NCBI GenBank assembly: GCA_036939975.1 | Contig: JALLPB010000934.1 | Coordinates: forward strand, 1-12,101 | Length of the DNA stretch: 12,101 nucleotides | Direction of reading: 5' to 3' | From: Cyclostephanos tholiformis | Lineage: Eukaryota > Bacillariophyta > Thalassiosirophyceae > Thalassiosirales > Thalassiosiraceae | Shown here: positions 6,541 through 12,101 of the stretch, in pieces | Numbering within the stretch: the stretch's first letter is position 1 | Layout of the letters: the number at the start of each line of letters is the position of its first letter | The notes under the pieces: model-generated | What the model was told of the DNA's origin: nothing | The model's database searches: none | What the model saw: the letters and a program-made list of their open reading frames with translations, nothing else | Translations under genes and position numbers: made by a program

Positions 6541-9150
6541 AATGGTCTCACTGACTAAAAAATCCCATCTGATCTATCCCAGCTCAATAAGGACCTCACC
6601 CCCTCCCTTCCTCCTTTTTCTTTCTACCATACTTCACCACCTCTACCATGCTGGTGTCTTTATCTTCATTGACATAATCTCATTCCCAACATCTATTGCA
6701 TTTGTGTCAATTCCCCTCCCTTTGGTCAACATTGTCATCATCATTATCATCATTGTTTTCATCATAATCATCATTGTAGGCATCATCATCTTCATCTTAC
6801 TGTAATGATCATCAAGTCTTCCTCCACCCCCTTTTGTCGCATCTGTCTATCAAGCTCATTCTATCCCCTCCCCCCTCAGCCACATTAATTGTCTTCTTAG
6901 TTGAAATTTTCAAAGTAGTCATCATCGTCCTTTACCAATTATTTGATTGTTCAGAAGTCCTCCATTTAGGATAAGATAGTCAGGCCTGTGCCCCTCCCAC
7001 ATCAACAATCTCCCCCCTCCTCCAAATGGCATACTAAGTTATCATTTTTGTAGTCACATCCCCCCCTCTTACACACCCTCTTCTTTTTCCTCCTCATAGT
7101 CCTTGTCATCATCATTGATTGTTGATTGTCATCACCATTGCCACCCATTATTCATCATTGATTACATCAACCCTCCCTCCCATCCACTGAGCTTGGCATT
7201 TATGCACCCATTGCAGGTACCATGGCAATGCAGGTCCCTGCCTGCCACATCCATCCAAGTTGTACAATGACTACGGACCCTAGCAATGTCCTGTATCCTC
7301 ATCTGGTGAGGGTGGGGCATACTGGTCTTGAAAATAGTTGAGTTTTTTTCACACAAAAAAGACAAACATGGTCACAATTCTATGGCAATGCCAATCTCAC
7401 CATTTGGACTAATCCCCCTAGCAGTCTCAGCAACCATCTTCACATCATTGGGTGTAAGAGGTGCAATGTAGATGTCTGCCATAGTGTAGCCATTTTGGAG
7501 AACTTTGTGCCACCAGATCTCATTACGTATTTACATGCTTCAAAAAAATAACCATCCTACATGATAGGCATCTGCACGAATGATTTATGACAAAAAGATG
7601 GCACTTTGACATGAACTCATAGTACCAATGTGATGAGCAGCTCCTGGGGAGTTGATATGAACTTGAGGAGAATGTATCCATCACTTTATGGGCTGTATAC
7701 AAAACTTTCAGTTAAACACGTACACAACATCATCCAAACATATGATTAAGACTGGTACTCAATTATAATTGACCATGAATAGGGGTACCCTCCTAACAGA
7801 GTGAGTTGCCCCAGCCACAGCCAATTGTCTACACCCTTAATCTTAATTAGTGTATAGTATGACCACTTCAATCAGAAAATGCCTCGGCGCACCTGCTTAC
7901 ATCCCAGTATTCTTGTTGCCATAAGAATGCCAAATGTTCAAGTTGCTCCTTTTTCTGGTCATACTTCTTCTTCAGAGTTGCACTAAACTCCTTTCTATCA
8001 CCCGTTTCTGCATTCACCTTTGTCACCACCTTTGTGGCAGAATGCAAATGTGTAACACATGTTGCAGAAGTCATCCATGGGCCTACTTGCATTTAAGTTG
8101 AGATATTCCAAATTCCACCACTTATTAAAGTAGGTTGGATGAGACACAAACTCACCATTGTTGTCAATGTTCCTTCTGTCCTCCCTCTTTATAATACATG
8201 CACCTATTGCTATTGTCTCCACACTATAACTCAGGGATGTCATGCACCACTTGAAACACAAGTGGTCCCCTATCCCTATCAATATGGGCAGGTACAACAC
8301 ATCCAAAGTGACATCGTAATTCTTGTGGTTGATCATCCCATTGACAAGTGTGGAAATGACTCAGGTCACTTGATCCTCGCCAAGGTTTGTCAGGTATTCA
8401 AAATGCTTCACTGAAAGCTCAAGCTTTGTAGGGTCATTTTCAATTGCATTGTAATGTGTCTTCCCCATAACCTTGTGATGAGGCAACACAGATGAATACA
8501 CAATTTCCTTTGAGATTATTCAAAAGGTTATATGCCCAAATGACATGATCAATTGCAAACTGTTCATACCAACCACATGATTGCCTCCTGGCTTGGGAAT
8601 GAGCTCATTGCCATCATATGTAAGGAAGCCAATAATGATGAACATTCAATCTAACTCATCCTCTCTTTTTATGTAGGACAAGTACTTGTACCATTCAAAA
8701 ACGATCATGTCCTAGTTGTACTTTATAGGTCTTTGGGAAAACCAAGTCAAGTACCTCTTACAATGGAGGAGGGGGCTAAGCAGTCACACAAGATTGCAAT
8801 GCAGTCACAATCAGGATTGCCACAAGGGGTTATCCCTTCTTCTGCAATTTTGTGTTGAAATGATTATGCAGGTCAAAGTCACTCATTTTTGACTTACTTA
8901 TTATGGCAAACCACACATACTTGATCCTCCCCTCCTCTTCCTCATTGTATACCACCATCTCCTCATCCTCCTCATGTTGCTTGCACTTGTCCTCCCCCCT
9001 CCCCCACTTGTCATTGTCATCGTCATCCTCTTTGTAGTCATTGTCAGTGGCGGTACTGACATCAATGTTGCCGCCATCATCATTGTTGTTGTTGTCATCA
9101 AAAATTAACAGCTGTGAAAGTTCCGGCAAGAACAAAAACTCCAAATCCAT
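6540..9150 (-). pseudogene. Decayed, probably transposase-like gene, minus strand
   Basis: It reads from ATG at 9150 leftwards. Segment 1 (9150-8830) is MDLEFLFLPELSQLL followed by a strongly acidic tract (DDNNNNDDGG, KEDDDDND). Segment 2 (8757-7998, another frame) holds WYKYLSYIKREDEL, LTYDGNELIPKPGGNHVVG, LPHHKVMGKTHYNAIENDP, HPTYFNKWWNLEYLNL and ASRPMDDFCNMCYTFAFCHK, interrupted by TAG 8712 and TGA 8646, 8520 and 8361. A frameshift near 8010-8040 moves it to KEFSATLKKKYDQKKEQLEH (to 7868). Segment 3 (about 7800-7162) holds IIRADAYHVGWLFF, RNEIWWHKVLQNGYTMADIY, IAPLTPNDVKMVAETARG, IQDIARVRSHCTTWMDVAGR and DLHCHGTCNGCINAKLSGW, again with mostly TGA stops. A G-run near 7050 probably marks another frameshift, after which acidic DDDD stretches and VGNEIMSMKIKTPAW follow. 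The D-x-C-x2-C followed by Lys/Glu helices and a His is reminiscent of a zinc-binding region before a DDE transposase core, but I could not identify a DDE triad. Family assignment is tentative; being a decayed gene is much firmer. Confidence 0.6.
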
Positions 9151-9758
9151 AGCTTTTTTACATAGGAATCAGTAAGAAAAGGATAAGAGACTCAAAGACA
9201 AATACAACCACAAACTTCCCCACCATGGCTAGCTTCCACCTCCTCTAGTGATGTGGATATTTTACAAATAGCCCATTTAACACTAATGCAATGCAGACGA
9301 GAGGTCACTCAAGAGCACGGTATTAATAATATTAAACTACTCTTCTATTATTTTCAATAAACTAAAAAGAAAGAGCTTGACTGCAATTTTGACAATCATG
9401 CCACCAAGGGGAAAGAGCTTGAAGCACATCAACCAATGGAGTGTTTTGGGGGCTTGTGCAAAGCCCCTATATGTCATCACTAGGCAAGTGCTCCAGCGAG
9501 TGCCATTGTTGTTGTCATCAGTGCAATAAAAAAACACAAAACATTACTAGGTTTTAGCTAGCAGTTATTATTCTATTTTGGAGTTATTTGCATGGATTTA
9601 GTTTGATGCAACAAGCTTCATGGAAAAGTAGATTGAGAGAATTGTAGCTGACAAGCTCAAGTAATTTTTGATTTATTCAGATTTTTGAGCTGATATAAAT
9701 TGGCAAAGATATTAATTTTTTACAAAGCCTGAGAACGTGGTCGCAGATATGCAACCAT
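9151..9758. other. AT-rich DNA upstream of the minus-strand pseudogene; possible coding fragment
   Basis: A minus-strand frame at 9337-9537 reads DDNNNGTRWSTCLVMTYRGF then AQAPKTLHWLMCFK and looks protein-like, but it starts only with GTG and ends at TAA 9337. It could be an extra exon or another fragment of the same element. No terminal repeat of the element was found between here and 9758. Confidence 0.3.
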
Positions 9759-10186
9759 ATGACAGCTGTTAATACAGTCTAACAGCTTAACAGCTAATGA
9801 CCATCACCACCCTCCAATTTTTAGTGTAGCTAAGTGTACCATAGTAACTTAGCAAATTTTTGTCTGTTCGCAAAGTAAAATAGCATGTTGAATGTACTAG
9901 AACCTAAGCTTTTGCAAGGTATTTTCCTATTTTTGCAAAATTCTTTGCATCAATTAAATAAGAGGAGCATTTTACCGCACATTTTTGATGCCAGTTGAAA
10001 ATTCTTCATTTGTGAGTTGTGTTGTATAGCAGATATTGGCTAGTTGAGTTTTGAGTTTTTTAAAGGTAGAACTTATTGTACTATTTCAATATAGAAATCT
10101 TGATTTTAACTAAAAAGTGCAAGTTTTTCTCCTGGCAAAACAGAGACAGCTGTTAAGCTGTTTTTAAGCTGTTAAGGGCCATGACA
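9759..10186. mobile_element. Possible MITE-like element with imperfect inverted ends
   Basis: The left arm 9769-9795 (ends taacagcttaacagct) and right arm 10148-10175 (agctgttaagctg then tttttaagctgttaa) are reverse complements with a 15-base perfect core, aacagcttaacagct, and a looser outer part. The six bases atgaca flank both sides (9759-9764 and 10181-10186) like a target-site duplication, although 4-6 unpaired bases separate them from the arms. The interior is AT-rich and shows no convincing gene. The size, about 410 bases, fits a non-autonomous DNA element. The right arm overlaps the end of a coding-like minus-strand segment. Confidence 0.4.
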
Positions 10187-10401
10187 ATAGCCACTTTGGT
10201 ATCAGCATCACCACCATCACTGCCAGGGGGGAGAGGGATAGCCCAATGGCCTCCTGGAGTCTGGGCAACCATCTGGGCATATCCATCTTGCTGCCTGCTG
10301 CTGCCTTCATTCTTGCTGATGATCATGTTTTTCTGTTGTGTAGTCAGTTTGCTGTGTTGACAACATAGTGAATGGTTGTGGATGGCTTTTTGGGAGGGGT
10401 T
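10153..10401 (-). pseudogene. Coding-like fragment, minus strand, unknown
   Basis: A stop-free stretch of 82 codons runs from 10401 to 10156 (TAA 10155-10153), with an ATG at 10326-10324. The predicted segments SKNEGSSRQQDGYAQMVAQ, TPGGHWAIPLPPGSDGG and DADTKVAIVMALNS have a balanced, protein-like composition that is unusual for this AT-rich surrounding. The last codons lie in the right arm of the inverted repeat, so an insertion may have cut the frame. I do not recognise a family. It may be an exon or gene fragment. Confidence 0.35.
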
Positions 10402-10756
10402 TTATTGAAATTATTTTCACAAAACCTGGACATTATGATGTGTTAGTGAATATGCATGGGAGTTTTTGGCAAGAACTGAAAAACCAAACTTGACACATTT
10501 TTTGACCAAATCCAATATAATAGAGCAACAAACACACGACCAAAAGGAAGATAATGATGGGCTGAATTAAAAATTGACCTGAAACAAATTAAAAAACAAT
10601 ATTATGTCTGTCACCAGCTTCCCGCCAAAAAGCTGATGGTCCGTTATATTATATCTTATATTTAGTTTAGGAATATACATACTTATATTGTAGGTAGCCT
10701 TTTTACCACTGTGTAGGTACCAGTCAAATTTATGGAAATTGATATCTGGTTGGGTG

Positions 10757-10789
10757 CTATGAATTCATAGTTAAACTATGAATTTATAG
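10757..10789. repeat. Two near-identical 14-base palindromes in tandem
   Basis: The sequence ctatgaattcatag (10757-10770, a perfect palindrome) is followed by ttaaa and then ctatgaatttatag (10776-10789, one base different). The central 23 bases, 10762-10784, also form a perfect inverted repeat (aattcatagtt / aactatgaatt) around one base. Confidence 0.8.
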
Positions 10790-11317
10790 TAATTGGTTCA
10801 TTGAACTGTTGTGGCATAAAGAATAGTCCATTTTCTGCCAGAGTTGGCACAGACTGCTGGACAATGGTCTTGCCTAAGGCTGGCTATTGGCGGTCACTAG
10901 ATCTGCATGCTGTCAGATGATATGGTATGGTGCATGCCAATGTGGGGCAAAATCTAATATAGCATCACATTTTACAAGTTTTATGTGTCAAAAAATTAAG
11001 ATCGTCATGCTACTTTTAGGTAATCTGATGCTTAATAGAAATCAATTGTTTAAACAATAACATGCTAGTCTAACCCCCCCCACAAAGTATATATAAATGC
11101 TACTTAAGGCTAAGATTTCTTTGAGTGTGTTAGCCTAAAATGTTTAGCCATGAAATATTTTTGGATTATGTGTATCACTATCTGAAGCTTTTTTTTGTTC
11201 ACGATTGTTCCTTGGTATCTTTGTTCTGAGGAAAAAATATAAAATGTGGTTTTGTTGCATGTGTATGCATGTTATGACTCAAATTGACCAAATTTTTTTA
11301 TGGTTTTGTGTTTTATC

Positions 11318-11335
11318 TTTTATGTGCACATAAAA
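11318..11335. repeat. Perfect 18-base palindrome
   Basis: The sequence ttttatgtgcacataaaa equals its own reverse complement. It is flanked by weak inverted matches tgaccaaat (11285-11293) and attggtca (11346-11353). It may be a cruciform or a dimer-binding site, but no gene lies near it. Confidence 0.7.
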
Positions 11336-11538
11336 TGCCTCCAGATTGGTCAAATTTTATGCACACATGAAACTAAAACGTATGAACATAAAAACAAAAT
11401 TGAATATGTGGATCCTGCAGGAGGTGCAGCATCTCCCCATATTGTTATTTCTCCATCTCACTAGATAGTAAATATCTACATCACCGCTGCTACTCACTAC
11501 GTTGTTTGTTCTCCTCCTTCTCTTGCTACTACTCAGCA

Positions 11539-11950
11539 ACGGATCCCTCTTCTCTCTTTAATGATTCTGATGTTGCTGCTAATTTTGAGGATTTCCAGTG
11601 GGGGTTGCTTTGGGTGCCAAAACATGACCCATCATGAAAAATAGAGAGTGGTTGGGCCCATGCCTTAGGTGGCCGCCAATCAAGTGAAAAAACAACAACC
11701 AACCAGACAACTATGTTGGCGGTGGGAGGGGTATTGGCAAGGAGACATGACCGGGAAGGAACATGGGGGGAAGACATACACCCATTGTTTTGGGGGGTTG
11801 AATGATGGACCTTGTGTTTTGATGGCTTCTACTGGATGGGGGGACACAACAACAAATCAAAAGTCAGCCTGGGCAGATCACGATGAGGGAGGATGCTGTC
11901 ACATCCTTTTTGCCATCGAATTAGGGTGCAAAAAAATAAATAAAACATAA
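11539..11950 (+). pseudogene. Coding-like fragment, plus strand, frame uncertain
   Basis: Two frames look protein-like. Frame A (from 11539) reads DPSSLFNDSDVAANFEDF then QWGLLWVPKHDPS, meets TGA at 11635, and continues with two more TGAs (11803 and 11884). Frame B (11669-11947) is stop-free for 93 codons, starts only at GTG, and holds WRWEGYWQGDMTGKEHGGK and HCFGGLNDGPCVLMASTGWG. One explanation is a frame A reading that shifts to B near 11640; another is that both are chance in a stop-poor stretch. No family is recognised. The fragment is bracketed by the direct repeats at 11665 and 11963. Confidence 0.3.
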
Positions 11951-12009
11951 TTCATTGTGGCTTTAGGTGGCCGCCAATCGATGAATATACAAAACAACCA
12001 ACCAAATAC
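11665..12009 (+). repeat. Pair of dispersed direct repeats about 45 bases long
   Basis: The sequence ttaggtggccgccaatc occurs at 11665-11681 and again at 11963-11979. Each copy is followed by a diverged A/C-rich tail containing aaaacaac..ccaacca, up to about 11706 and 12009. The starts are 298 bases apart. In matching frames they read ALGGRQSSEKTTTNQ and ALGGRQSMNIQNNQPN, so a coding unit may have been duplicated. They could also be ends of a small insertion. Confidence 0.6.
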
Positions 12010-12101
12010 ATGAGCTTGACATGAGCCCATAAGTTCACTCTAACTTCTTGTGTAACCTTTGTTACACTTTAGGCATGCCTGACCCAAGGCCAGACATTAG
12101 G
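12010..12101. other. Window end, no gene seen
   Basis: This is a short stretch after the second direct repeat. It contains gtgtaacctttgttacac, an imperfect inverted repeat (gtgtaac / gttacac around a 4-base loop) at about 12050-12067. Nothing else can be supported before the window edge. Confidence 0.4.

Larger units (their letters stand above)
10402..11538. other. AT-rich DNA with palindromes, no gene seen
   Basis: Frames are broken throughout. Structures noted are a doubled palindrome (10757-10789), a perfect 18-base palindrome (11318-11335), a TATA-like tatataaa after a C run near 11085, and ttcccgccaaaa near 10619, which resembles an E2F-type site but has no gene beside it. The minus-strand 60-residue frame at 11357-11539 looks like chance. 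Nothing here supports a promoter with confidence. Confidence 0.35.

Noticed and set aside
6542..6805. Plus-strand 87-codon frame with a very hydrophobic Ile/Val C-terminus
   Set aside because: The Ile/Val run is the complement of GAT repeats that read as an acidic Asp tract on the minus strand, within the decayed minus-strand gene.
8139..8414. 91-codon plus-strand frame
   Set aside because: It is antisense to the best-preserved part of the minus-strand pseudogene (YFNKWWNLEY, DDFCNMC).
10617..10632. E2F-like site ttcccgccaaaa
   Set aside because: No gene start lies near it, and a 12-base match in about 12 kb is not evidence of regulation.
11529..11777. 82-codon minus-strand frame
   Set aside because: It is opposite two plus-strand frames that look more protein-like, and it has no motif or convincing upstream region.
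5761..11886. TGA as a sense codon (selenocysteine or Trp) in the broken frames
   Set aside because: The intact membrane protein and cyclin genes end in TGA, TAG and TAA stops also interrupt the same frames, and frameshifts are present, so decay is the simpler reading.

Overview
The window looks like nuclear DNA of a eukaryotic alga, most likely a diatom. The reasons are a divergent cyclin of the type that is greatly expanded in diatoms, an acidic and Ser/Pro-rich single-pass membrane protein, short GT..AG introns, A-rich leaders before start codons, and no bacterial ribosome binding sites or operons. The species cannot be named from sequence alone.

Layout. The left third (about 400-3700) is GC-rich, CpG-rich and genic. 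A plus-strand membrane protein gene (502-1563) and a minus-strand cyclin gene (2259-3371) face each other tail to tail across a 695-base spacer. The last codons and stop of the first gene are tandemly duplicated into that spacer. A weak minus-strand open frame (3430-3864) lies upstream of the cyclin. From about 3900 the DNA becomes AT-rich and no intact gene is visible to the end of the window.

The right two thirds are not empty. Reading through stop codons reveals two long decayed protein genes that converge near 6540. One is on the plus strand (about 5004-6540), with candidate splice junctions that keep frame at its 5' side. The other is on the minus strand (9150 down to about 6540), about 2.6 kb long, with an acidic N-terminus and a Cys/His-containing middle that suggests a transposase-like protein. 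Most in-frame stops of the minus-strand gene are TGA, and this DNA is almost free of CpG. Together these suggest a methylated mobile element decaying by C-to-T change. Further right are a MITE-like inverted-repeat element (9759-10186), a short minus-strand coding-like fragment (10153-10401), a plus-strand coding-like fragment (11539-11950) flanked by two copies of a roughly 45-base repeat, and several palindromes.

There is no evidence that the two intact genes work together; convergent neighbours in compact algal genomes are usually unrelated. The candidate for something undescribed is the pair of convergent decayed genes. They may be the two coding units of one unclassified diatom DNA transposon, but its ends were not found and its family could not be assigned from memory. 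No tRNA, rRNA, CRISPR array or bacterial element was seen.
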